Origin: an uncultured Gammaproteobacteria bacterium
Lineage (GTDB): Bacteria > Pseudomonadota > Gammaproteobacteria > Rariloculales > Rariloculaceae
NCBI GenBank assembly: GCA_946887385.1
Contig: CAMPKU010000202.1
Location: 1-8,412, forward strand
Length of the DNA stretch: 8,412 nucleotides
Direction: 5' to 3'
In this document: positions 1-6,283 of the stretch, in pieces
How positions within the stretch are numbered: position 1 is the first letter of the stretch
Layout: each line of letters starts with the position of its first letter
Position numbers and translations under genes: made by a program
The notes under the pieces: generated by a model
What the model saw: the letters and a program-made list of their open reading frames with translations, nothing else
What the model was told of the DNA's origin: nothing
Database searches by the model: none

Positions 1-4
1 GCCG

Positions 5-448
5 TTAGCGGTAGCCGATACCGAGCACATAGTCGCGCAGCAGGAGCTCTTCGGCTTCCGTCTCCTCCAATAACCTCTGGAGCGCATCCCGCGCATAAAG
101 TACGCCCACGGGGCGCGACGCCTGGTCTACGACGGGCACGTGCTTGAGGCCGCGCTCCCTCATCGTGGTCCAGACATCGGGCAGCCAATCCGTCAGCTGG
201 CAGACGACCACATCGCGTGTCATGACGAGGGATGCGGCTTTGGTGCATTCGGCCCCTTGGCACTGGCTGATCTGCCTCACGACGTCCGTTTTGGTGATGA
301 CGCCCGCGATCGTCGCATCGGAGTGACAGGCGACGACGAGGTTGATGCGCGACCGTGCGAGCAGCGTTGCGGCTTCTATGAGCGAGGCGTCCTCACTCAC
401 CGTGGCGAGCCGATTTTGCGCCGCCGGCAAGAGTGCTTCTATGAACAT
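5..448 (-). CDS. Two-CBS-domain protein, last gene of the sdh cluster
   Basis: This is a 147-residue soluble protein made almost entirely of a CBS pair. The first repeat is at about residues 12-58 (ending AGVITKTDVV) and the second at about 76-126 (starting VMTRDVVV, ending PVGVLYARDAL). The G-V-(I/L)-(T/Y)-x-x-D pattern that closes a CBS repeat is visible in both. After the second repeat comes an acidic stretch (EETEAEE) and the tail LLRDYVLGIGYR. CBS pairs generally bind adenine nucleotides (AMP, ADP, ATP) or SAM; no fused effector domain is present, so any output must go through a partner. It starts 15 bp after the sdhD stop, with GGGAG 8 bases before the ATG, so it is very probably cotranscribed with sdhBCD. 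An energy-state sensor tied to complex II is an inference. Family assignment is secure; the ligand is unknown. Confidence 0.88.
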   Translation of the reverse strand: MFIEALLPAAQNRLATVSEDASLIEAATLLARSRINLVVACHSDATIAGVITKTDVVRQISQCQGAECTKAASLVMTRDVVVCQLTDWLPDVWTTMRERGLKHVPVVDQASRPVGVLYARDALQRLLEETEAEELLLRDYVLGIGYR

Positions 449-463
449 CGATCGATCTCCCGC

Positions 464-835
464 TCAGCCGCCGAAGGAGACGCTCAACGTCGCCAAGATG
501 CCGGCGACGCATAAGGCAACGCAGCCGAGGCGAGCGGCGATCAGCGCCGGAATTTTGGCCCAGGAATGCAGGTAGTCCTCGATTACGACTTTAAGCCCCA
601 ACGCCAGATGAACGAAGAGCGCAAGCAGTAGCAAGATCATCAAGAGCGACGCGAGCGGATCGCTCAACCACGTGATGAACTCCGCGTGGTTGCGCCCTCT
701 GAAAGCAATCAGCGACGCGGTGAGCCAAAGTGACAGAGGCACGAGGGCTACGGCGGACACGCGCTCCAGCCACCACGCTCGCACGCCATCTTTGGCGGAG
801 CCTAGGCCACGAGCTTTCGTCAGCGGTGAGCGCAT
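464..835 (-). CDS. sdhD: Succinate dehydrogenase membrane anchor subunit SdhD
   Basis: This is the second membrane anchor of complex II, which with SdhC holds heme b and the quinone site in the inner membrane. From the ATG at 835 the protein has 123 residues. It opens with MRSPLTKARGLGSAKDG, which matches the usual alphaproteobacterial SdhD N-terminus. Three hydrophobic segments follow at about residues 25-45, 62-83 and 97-118. The motif FVHLALGLKVVIEDY carries H76, and D87-Y88 correspond to the Asp-Tyr pair near the ubiquinone site in E. coli SdhD. An in-frame GTG at 853 would add six residues and overlap sdhC by 8 bases. I prefer the ATG because it fits the family N-terminus and has a GGATAGG stretch 10-16 bases upstream. 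Only 10 bases separate it from the sdhC stop. Confidence 0.93.
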   Translation of the reverse strand: MRSPLTKARGLGSAKDGVRAWWLERVSAVALVPLSLWLTASLIAFRGRNHAEFITWLSDPLASLLMILLLLALFVHLALGLKVVIEDYLHSWAKIPALIAARLGCVALCVAGILATLSVSFGG

Positions 836-845
836 TAAGGTTCGC

Positions 846-1238
846 CTATCCACCCAAAATCACACTCAGGACCCAGGCGGCTACGGTAAGCGCGGTGCTG
901 ACTGCCACCACCGCCCAGCCGGACGCATAGATCGCGCCAAGCTCAAAACCACGGCCGGAATCCCACAGCAGGTGGCGGATGCCGCCGCACAGATGCAAAA
1001 AGAAACAGAAGGTGCCGCCGAATAACAAAACTTCGCCGGCTAGTGATTGCATGAACGTCTGCATTACGGCGAAAGGCCGCGGGCCCGCGGCCGCCGCGCC
1101 TAGCCAAATGACCAACGCGATCGCATAGAGCCCGAGCGTCAAGCCAGTGACTCTGTGGGCAAAGGACAGTACGGACGTGAGCTGCGGCCGATAGATCTGC
1201 AGATGTGGGGAGAGCGGGCGGTGCGAGGTTCTCGCCAT
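846..1238 (-). CDS. sdhC: Succinate dehydrogenase cytochrome b556 subunit SdhC
   Basis: This is the first membrane anchor of complex II, 130 residues, which is normal for the family. The N-terminus RPLSPHLQIYRPQL is the standard SdhC signature. It is followed by SFAHRVTG, in which S25 and R29 correspond to quinone-site Ser27 and Arg31 of E. coli SdhC. Three membrane segments lie at about residues 30-50, 68-90 and 104-127. H82 in LHLCGGIRHLLWD matches the heme b ligand His84 of E. coli. The start ATG overlaps the sdhB stop by one base (TGATG), a typical translational-coupling junction, and there is only a weak Shine-Dalgarno of its own. The gene lies in the order sdhB-sdhC-sdhD rather than the common sdhC-D-A-B. 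Confidence 0.95.
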   Translation of the reverse strand: MARTSHRPLSPHLQIYRPQLTSVLSFAHRVTGLTLGLYAIALVIWLGAAAAGPRPFAVMQTFMQSLAGEVLLFGGTFCFFLHLCGGIRHLLWDSGRGFELGAIYASGWAVVAVSTALTVAAWVLSVILGG

Positions 1239-2077
1239 CAGCTACTGCGCTCTAGCAGCATCTTCTTGATACCGGCGATCGCCTTGCCGGGGTTTAGCCC
1301 CTTCGGGCATGTGCGCGTGCAATTGAGAATCGTGTGGCATCGATAGAGCCGGAAAGGATCCTCGAGCGCGTCCAAACGTTCGGGAGTTGCGTCGTCTCGA
1401 CTGTCCACGAGCCAGCGCCACGCCTGAAGTAGAACGGCGGGACCCAAGAATCGATCGGCGTTCCACCAATGGCTTGGGCAGCCCGAAGTGCAGCAGAAAC
1501 AAAGAATGCACTCCCAGTAACCGTCGATCCGCCCGCGCTCTTCGGGCGACTGAAGTCGCTCCGTTCCAGGCTTCGGCATTGTCGACTTCAACCAAGGCTC
1601 GATGAGGCTGTACTGCGCAAACGCATGAGTCTGATCAGGGACGAGGTCCTTGATAACGGGCATGTTGTTCAATGGATAGATTTGTGCACGCGTACGCGTC
1701 TCGGACACGAATCTCGTGCATGCGAGCCAGTTCGTCCCATCGATGTTCATCGCGCACGAGCCGCAGACGCCTTCGCGGCAAGAGCGGCGGAAGGTGAGGG
1801 TCGAATCTACGTTATTTTTGATCCAGATCAGAACGTCGAGAACCATCGGACCGCACTCATCGAGATCGACGCTATAAGAATCCAGGCGCGGATTTGCGTC
1901 AGCGTCAGGATCGTAACGGTAGATGTAGAACGTTTTGGCTCGTTTGGTACTAGGCGGCGCGGGCCAAGATCGGCCGCGCTCGACGCGCGAGCCCTTCGGC
2001 ACGCCAAAGTTTTTCGGCACCGGGAATCGCTCGAGCAACGTGGTTCTCGGTACTTCGTCGGACGAACGGATGATCAT
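1238..2077 (-). CDS. sdhB: Succinate dehydrogenase iron-sulfur subunit SdhB
   Basis: This 279-residue subunit passes electrons from the SdhA flavin to ubiquinone. All cluster ligands are present. The [2Fe-2S] site has C100, C105, C108 and C120 in [10 protein letters not shown]; the third ligand is Cys, as in alphaproteobacteria and mitochondria, where E. coli has Asp. The [4Fe-4S] ligands are C190, C193, C196 and C257, and the [3Fe-4S] ligands are C200, C247 and C253. W204-W205 occupy the quinone-proximal position. The ATG at 2077 is preceded by GGAG with a 5-base spacer, which is good initiation context. It nevertheless gives about 18 residues ([11 protein letters not shown]...) before the region where relatives normally begin ([10 protein letters not shown] onward). 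Those first codons belong to a repeat also found before the GH15 gene. No sdhA lies upstream, so the flavoprotein must be encoded elsewhere. Confidence 0.96.
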   Translation of the reverse strand: MIIRSSDEVPRTTLLERFPVPKNFGVPKGSRVERGRSWPAPPSTKRAKTFYIYRYDPDADANPRLDSYSVDLDECGPMVLDVLIWIKNNVDSTLTFRRSCREGVCGSCAMNIDGTNWLACTRFVSETRTRAQIYPLNNMPVIKDLVPDQTHAFAQYSLIEPWLKSTMPKPGTERLQSPEERGRIDGYWECILCFCCTSGCPSHWWNADRFLGPAVLLQAWRWLVDSRDDATPERLDALEDPFRLYRCHTILNCTRTCPKGLNPGKAIAGIKKMLLERSS

Positions 2078-2091
2078 GGTTTCTCCGAGCC
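2058..2091 (-). repeat. 34-bp element, copy A, over the sdhB start
   Basis: Read on the minus strand, the element contains GGCTCGGAGAAACC, the sdhB ATG and its first seven codons. Without gaps it matches 6095-6128 at 28 of 34 positions; allowing two single-base indels, only two substitutions remain. The identity includes the non-coding ribosome-binding part, so common protein ancestry alone does not explain it. ATGATCAT (2070-2077) is a perfect 8-bp palindrome. TCGGA near one end and TCCGA at the other could pair in RNA and partly mask the ribosome binding site. The last point is inference. Confidence 0.75.
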
Positions 2092-2238
2092 CGCGTGTAA
2101 CTTCATTCTACGATCGATTGCCAACACTAGCGATCACGCGGTACGGTGTTTACGCCGCAGCGTGGCCACACCTTGGGTTCGCGGCTCGCTAACTCATGTG
2201 TTCGATACCACAGCCGTCGCGGTGGATAGGAGAGAGCG
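2078..2238. promoter_or_regulatory. Divergent intergenic region sdhB / SDR
   Basis: These 161 bp separate the sdhB start from the divergent SDR start, so promoters for both blocks should lie here. On the minus strand, TTGGCA (2119-2124) could be a -35 element. A hexamer GTTACA 17 bases downstream is a poor -10, and TAGAAT (2105-2110) looks more like a -10 but sits too close to TTGGCA. TGTTGG and AAGTT recur with identical 17-base spacing upstream of the GH15 gene, which is the better evidence that this part is functional. On the plus strand I see no convincing -35/-10 pair; AGGAG at 2228-2232 is the SDR ribosome binding site. Confidence 0.4.
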
Positions 2239-2967
2239 ATGCAGCAGCGCGGTAGCCGATTCTCGCAGACGGTGAGCTTGGTGGCCGGGGGCACCGGTGG
2301 GCTCGGGCGCGCCGTGACTCTGCAGTTCCTGATGGAAGGCGCCGCGGTCGTCACCACCTACCGTACGCAAACGGAATTCGACGATTTGGTTCAGGCTGCC
2401 GGAGCGGACGCCGCACGGCTCGAGGGATATCGCATCGACGTGACCGACGAAGCGGCCACTCGTGAGCTGGTGGAGGGTGTGGCCGGGCGCCACGGCCGTC
2501 TCGACGCGCTCGTCAACACCGTCGGCGGCTACGCCGGCGGCGTCACGCTCTTGGAGCTCGACACGAAGGTGCTCGATCACATGCTCGCGCTGAACTTGCG
2601 TTCGGGTTACGCGCTGGCGCGCGCCGCGCTGCCGGCCATGCTGAGCCGCGGCCGCGGGTCGATCGTGAACGTAGCGGCCAAAGCTGCGCTCAACCCCCCG
2701 CCGCGCGCTGCTGCTTACGCCGCCTCGAAAGCCGCGGCGCTCGCGCTCATGGATTCTCTGGCTGCTGAAACTTCGGGCACCGGCGTGCGCGTCAACTCGG
2801 TGCTGCCGAGCGTCATCGACACGGCTGCCAATCGCAAGTCGATGCCGAAGGCGGATTTTGCGAAGTGGCCGAAGCCCGAGGAGATTGCGCGCGTCATCCT
2901 GTTCTTGTGCAGCGACGACGCCGAAGTGATTCATGGCGCGGCCGTTCCCGTGTATGGCGCCCGCTAG
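2239..2967 (+). CDS. SDR oxidoreductase, dihydropteridine-reductase-like
   Basis: This is a single-domain Rossmann protein of 242 residues, usual SDR length. The cofactor loop is GGTGGLG (17-23), D68-V69 follows, and NTVGGYAGG (93-101) replaces the classical NNAG. N119, Y160 and K164 (YAASK) of the catalytic set are present, but the position 13 residues before the Tyr, normally Ser, is A147. An Ala there, the context AKAAL, the GGxAGG motif and the C-terminal DTAANRKSMPKADFAKW all resemble animal dihydropteridine reductase (QDPR), which also works without the Ser. The substrate is therefore plausibly a quinonoid pterin or similar ring, but I cannot name it. The C-terminus GAAVPVYGAR is typical for bacterial relatives. 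AGGAG sits 6 bases before the ATG. The stop overlaps that of the convergent reductase gene. Confidence 0.85.
   Translation: MQQRGSRFSQTVSLVAGGTGGLGRAVTLQFLMEGAAVVTTYRTQTEFDDLVQAAGADAARLEGYRIDVTDEAATRELVEGVAGRHGRLDALVNTVGGYAGGVTLLELDTKVLDHMLALNLRSGYALARAALPAMLSRGRGSIVNVAAKAALNPPPRAAAYAASKAAALALMDSLAAETSGTGVRVNSVLPSVIDTAANRKSMPKADFAKWPKPEEIARVILFLCSDDAEVIHGAAVPVYGAR
2964..2967. other. Overlapping convergent stop codons (CTAG)
   Basis: The SDR gene ends with TAG on the plus strand at 2965-2967. The reductase gene ends with TAG on the minus strand at 2966-2964. The two coding regions share the self-complementary tetramer CTAG, which leaves no space for an intergenic terminator between the two converging transcripts. 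Confidence 0.9.
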
Positions 2968-3683
2968 AGGCCCAGGTTTTCGGCTCGCTCGTAGCGCAGC
3001 ATCAGCATCTTGCCCACGGCTATCGCGTGCCCCAGCCGCATGCGGCGGGTGGTCTGTGCGGCGCCGGCCACGATGCGTCCGGCGCTGCCGTTTTCGAGCA
3101 GGGGACTCAGCGTGAGGCACAGCTCATCGATGCAGTCCGCCGCGACGAGCGTTCCGAACAGATGCGGGCCTCCTTCGCACAGCACTTGACGCAGCCCGCG
3201 CGCCGCGAGCGCGGCCAACATTGCCCGACAATCGAGGGTAGTCGCGCCACACGACAGCACGTCTGCGACGTTCGATAGTGCTTGCCGCTTTTCCGGTGCC
3301 GCGCCCTCGAGCGTAAAGATGATCGGCCGCAGCGGCGCGCGAGCGAAGGCCGCCATGTCGGGAGAGAGCGAGAGTCGAGCCGAGACCACGGCGAGCATCG
3401 GCTCCGCGGTTAACCCGTGCTCGAGGCGCCAGGCGGCCTGGCGGTCGCTCACGATGCTGGCGTAGCCTTCGGAGCGTACGGTTGCCGCGCCCACGAGGAC
3501 GACGTCGCATAGCATCCGCAGCAAGTCGAACACCCGCTTGTCGTCGGCATCGTTGAGCCCGCGCGTATGACCCTCGTGAGTGGCGGCGCCGTCGAGGCTG
3601 GCGATGAAGTTGGCCCGCACCCACGGCTTCGATCGGTCACGGAGTGCGTAAAGCTCGAGCAGCTCGGTATCGCTATGTTGCAT
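2964..3683 (-). CDS. RibD C-terminal-type (pyrimidine) reductase, stand-alone
   Basis: This 239-residue protein contains only the NAD(P)H-dependent reductase fold found at the C-terminus of RibD, with no deaminase domain. Key motifs are RANFIASLDGAA (23-34), VVLVGAATVRSEGY (61-74) and CEGGPHLFGTLV (169-180), which are the substrate and cofactor elements of the RibD_C/DHFR-like fold. Close relatives are annotated as pyrimidine reductase family proteins and are, from memory, common in Actinobacteria. The canonical reaction reduces the ribosyl side chain of the aminopyrimidine intermediate of riboflavin synthesis. Whether this protein does that or acts on another substrate is open, because no other rib gene is in view. 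It begins 13 bp after the GH15 stop and probably shares its transcript. Only a weak GGA precedes the ATG. Confidence 0.85.
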   Translation of the reverse strand: MQHSDTELLELYALRDRSKPWVRANFIASLDGAATHEGHTRGLNDADDKRVFDLLRMLCDVVLVGAATVRSEGYASIVSDRQAAWRLEHGLTAEPMLAVVSARLSLSPDMAAFARAPLRPIIFTLEGAAPEKRQALSNVADVLSCGATTLDCRAMLAALAARGLRQVLCEGGPHLFGTLVAADCIDELCLTLSPLLENGSAGRIVAGAAQTTRRMRLGHAIAVGKMLMLRYERAENLGL

Positions 3684-3696
3684 AGATCCAGTGCGG

Positions 3697-6159
3697 TCAT
3701 TCGACGATCGTCAAACGATAGTCCGCTCCCTCCCAACGGTCAGCAGTTGACCAATGCATCGTAAAGACCACCTCGCCGCCTGCCGCAAGCGAGCCCGTGT
3801 CGAGGTCGGCGAAATGGACGCCCATGCCACTGTCCTGAGTCGGCGTATCGCGCACGCTACGCCACCCGTCGCTGCTCCAATGAATCGTCGCGGCCGCGAG
3901 CACCTCGACACGCAGCGAGTGGCTAGCCGCTACGCTGCGGCATTTCTGGTTGAACCGCCAGACGCAGTGCCGCGCATGCACGCCGTCGACCTGATAGCGC
4001 TGGCGCGTTTGCGGCGGCATGTCGAAGACGCGGCCGTCAGCGAGCGAACGCAGCAGCTTGACGTGCTCTGCGTGTGCCCAGGTGAGCGGCATGGCCGAGC
4101 CCGACGGCCGGCCGCGATAGAGCCCGCGTCTCGGCACGTCCGGCGCATCCCACACTTGCTCGGGAATGAGGTGGCCGTCGCTCGCGAATCCTTCGAGCGC
4201 CGTGAGCAACGTCTCCGCAGCGGTGCGATTGCCGGCCTCGAGCTCGTAGTGCGCACGTTCTCCCGTGAGCAACGGCCACGGCCGCCCGACGCCGGTGCCG
4301 TCGAAAGCGCGGCCGTCCTCGTGCTCGCCGTAGCCGTCGCCGTTGTAGCGCCGCCAGCAGGCGCCCGCGGGCAGATTCACTCGCAGCAGTGCATCGATCA
4401 CCCGCACGGTATTGAGGATGCGCGGGTCGTCCGGCGCGCGCAGCCCGAAGCGCACGAGCGCCAGCGCGTCCGGGCTCACCATCTGCGACGCGGTTTGGCG
4501 AGTGGAGTCGGGTGGACGGTTCTTGATGGGCACGAAGCCGTCGAGCGGTGACGCTGCATCGGCCGAGTCGGGGTCGGCGATGCGCACGTAATAGCCGTCG
4601 ACGCCGATCTCCTTCGCGAGCGGTGTGCCCGTGGCGTAGATCCAGCGTTCGATCAGGTCGTTCCAAATGTCGGCCGTCTCTCGCAGGTAAGCCGCTTGCG
4701 CCGGGGTGGCGAACCGGTCGGCACAGTCGGCGGCGGCGAGCAACGCTGCAATCTCGACGGCAAGCGTGAACGGCGAGTACCCGCCGGCTTCTTCCCACCG
4801 ATCTTGTCCCGTCACGGGCCCGTTACGCACGATGAACTCCGCGGCGCGCTTCACCATGGGCCATAAGCCGCGCAGCTCTGCCTCCCGCAATGCGCCTTCG
4901 CGCCAGGCGAGATCTACAAGCAGGATCGGGAACGCACACTCGTCCATCTGCACGCCGTGCCAGTAGGCCGTGCCGTCGAGCCAAGCATTTTGTGCCCAAT
5001 GGCCGTCCGCTTCCTGGATGGCGCGCAAGTAGTACACGATCTCACGCGCCTCCGTTTTCGCGCCGGCAGCGAGCAGGCCGCCGGCCGTCTCGACGAGGTC
5101 GCGCGGCCAGACCAAATGGTAGCCGCCCAAGTCCTCGTCGCCTTTGGAGAAGCCCCAGGGGATCGACAGACTGGCGATGTAGCCGCCGGCGAAGGATCGC
5201 GCCTCGTGCGTGCGCAGCACGGCCGTGCTCACGCGATAGGTGTTGGCGCGTCCGGCCGGTCGATCGGCGTCGAGGGGCAACAGCGAATCTTGCCAGCTGC
5301 GCCAGCCGGACACGTACTCGGCGAGCGCGTTCTCCACGCCTTCGCTCAAGCTCGCTCGCACGCGGAGCGCGGCCTCCGTCGCCGTGCGCCCAAAACCAAG
5401 GGCGAGAACGAATTGGCCGCCGCACGCTTGCAGATCCACTTCCCCGGTGAGCGCGACGTTACCGTCGCGCGCGAGATTGTGCCGCCAGCGCAGCTCGAAA
5501 TGTTGCGACAGATCTTGCCAGCCGTCCGAGAATCCCACGAAGCCAACACTGCGGGCCAGGAACGGCGCCGAGCAGCCGACCGCGAGCGCCGTGCCGCGGC
5601 CTTCGGCGAATAGCATCGGCGTGCCCTTGTAATCGTCGACCCAGGCAGTGTTCCCGGCTCCGCGGTTGACGAGGTGCGGTGCGAGCAAGGCGTAGAGATG
5701 ATATTCGGCCAGCGAGCCGCATAACGCGCGAAAGTCCACGCGCTGGAGTACCACGTCGCGGCGCGGATCGGTGAGCACGAGCTTGTCGATGCTGTAACGG
5801 TCCCCGGCACAACGGCTCGAGACGACGAACGCCGGCACACCGTCTGCGACTGGCTCGTGCGTGCTCTTCGCGTGGCGCTTCTCCTCGGAGAAAAAGCCGT
5901 GTCCGTCGGTGACGATGAGCCCGAAATCGCGTGTGCAAGCTTGATCGATACGAGGGTAGTAGACTTCGTTGAGGATGCCGTGACTCAACGTGAACCAGAC
6001 GCGGCTGGTCGCGGCCAATGCCGTTCCAACGCCGCTTTTCGCGCTCGACGTCCAGCGCGCGGGAATGCCCGGTGAGCCGAACGCTTCGCCATGATCGGAC
6101 GACCGGATGATCAGGATTCTCCCGAGCCGAAACTTGTGATTGCAGATTGCATCCAACAT
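3697..6159 (-). CDS. GH15 glucoamylase/glucodextranase-type glycoside hydrolase
   Basis: This is a large exo-acting alpha-glucan hydrolase of glycoside hydrolase family 15, which releases glucose from non-reducing ends. From the ATG at 6159 it has 820 residues; numbers below follow that start. AFGSPGIPARWTSSAK (26-41) begins the conserved part, followed by a beta-sandwich N-domain to about 280. The (alpha/alpha)6 barrel runs from about 300 to 715, and a beta-rich C-terminal domain ends the protein. HLVWPRDL (348-355) forms part of the glucose subsite. RWEEAGGYSPFT carries the general acid, E456; WAHAEHVK carries the general base, E698. No signal peptide is apparent, so the enzyme may be cytosolic and act on glycogen-like or maltodextrin substrates. 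The start is uncertain: 6159 is the nearest standard codon but has no Shine-Dalgarno. A CTG at 6114 with GGGAG upstream fits the duplicated leader better. GH15 also contains trehalases. Confidence 0.92.
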   Translation of the reverse strand: MLDAICNHKFRLGRILIIRSSDHGEAFGSPGIPARWTSSAKSGVGTALAATSRVWFTLSHGILNEVYYPRIDQACTRDFGLIVTDGHGFFSEEKRHAKSTHEPVADGVPAFVVSSRCAGDRYSIDKLVLTDPRRDVVLQRVDFRALCGSLAEYHLYALLAPHLVNRGAGNTAWVDDYKGTPMLFAEGRGTALAVGCSAPFLARSVGFVGFSDGWQDLSQHFELRWRHNLARDGNVALTGEVDLQACGGQFVLALGFGRTATEAALRVRASLSEGVENALAEYVSGWRSWQDSLLPLDADRPAGRANTYRVSTAVLRTHEARSFAGGYIASLSIPWGFSKGDEDLGGYHLVWPRDLVETAGGLLAAGAKTEAREIVYYLRAIQEADGHWAQNAWLDGTAYWHGVQMDECAFPILLVDLAWREGALREAELRGLWPMVKRAAEFIVRNGPVTGQDRWEEAGGYSPFTLAVEIAALLAAADCADRFATPAQAAYLRETADIWNDLIERWIYATGTPLAKEIGVDGYYVRIADPDSADAASPLDGFVPIKNRPPDSTRQTASQMVSPDALALVRFGLRAPDDPRILNTVRVIDALLRVNLPAGACWRRYNGDGYGEHEDGRAFDGTGVGRPWPLLTGERAHYELEAGNRTAAETLLTALEGFASDGHLIPEQVWDAPDVPRRGLYRGRPSGSAMPLTWAHAEHVKLLRSLADGRVFDMPPQTRQRYQVDGVHARHCVWRFNQKCRSVAASHSLRVEVLAAATIHWSSDGWRSVRDTPTQDSGMGVHFADLDTGSLAAGGEVVFTMHWSTADRWEGADYRLTIVE
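6095..6128 (-). repeat. 34-bp element, copy B, near the GH15 start
   Basis: This is the partner of 2058-2091. On the minus strand it reads GGCTCGGGAGAATC, then CTGATCATCCG and on to TCGTCCGA. Aligned to copy A, the CTG at 6114-6112 falls on the sdhB ATG and the frame is the same (LIIRSSD against MIIRSSD). Similarity continues more weakly upstream: AAGTT at 6131-6135 and TGTTGG at 6153-6158 (plus-strand coordinates) keep the same 17-base spacing seen before sdhB. The upstream part is 5 bases shorter than in copy A. Confidence 0.75.
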
Positions 6160-6283
6160 AGCTCGCGAGCGCCACGGGTCGTATAGGCACAAATACGCAT
6201 GGCCGCTGCACGGCGTGCGGCACACGATCGATGCTTCGCTGTGCGTTCCGAGGATGTTTGCCACGTTGCCGAGGGTCGAAACG
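6160..6283. promoter_or_regulatory. Divergent intergenic region GH15 / transaldolase
   Basis: These 124 bp must hold the transaldolase promoter and probably part of the GH15 control region. Weak -10-like stretches exist (TATAGG and AAATAC around 6183-6197 on the plus strand), but none has a matching -35 at proper spacing, so I do not call a promoter. GAGGG at 6271-6275 is the transaldolase ribosome binding site. No inverted repeat long enough to be a clear operator was found by eye. Confidence 0.35.

Noticed and set aside
836..853. GTG start for sdhD
   Set aside because: The six extra residues are absent from the family N-terminus. The ATG at 835 fits the family and has a plausible ribosome binding site.
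1077..1090. Perfect 14-bp palindrome CCGCGGGCCCGCGG
   Set aside because: It lies within sdhC and encodes an Ala/Gly/Pro/Arg loop. Palindromes of G and C are common at this base composition and there is no T-tract, so it is not called a terminator or site.
1469..2275. Plus-strand open frame of 268 codons
   Set aside because: It lies antisense to sdhB, which has every cluster ligand. The translation has no recognisable domain and is Arg/Ala-rich, as expected of GC-rich shadow frames.
2194..3120. Minus-strand open frame of 308 codons
   Set aside because: It is antisense to the SDR gene and overlaps the end of the RibD-type gene. Its composition is His/Arg/Gly-rich and low in information, with no motif.
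6160..6264. GTG start at 6264 for the GH15 gene
   Set aside because: It has no Shine-Dalgarno, it lies only 20 bp from the divergent tal start, and the added residues lack family similarity and any signal-peptide character.
6140..6283. 48-codon N-terminal extension of transaldolase
   Set aside because: The extension covers the divergent GH15 leader, has no family similarity, and a good ribosome binding site precedes the internal ATG at 6284.
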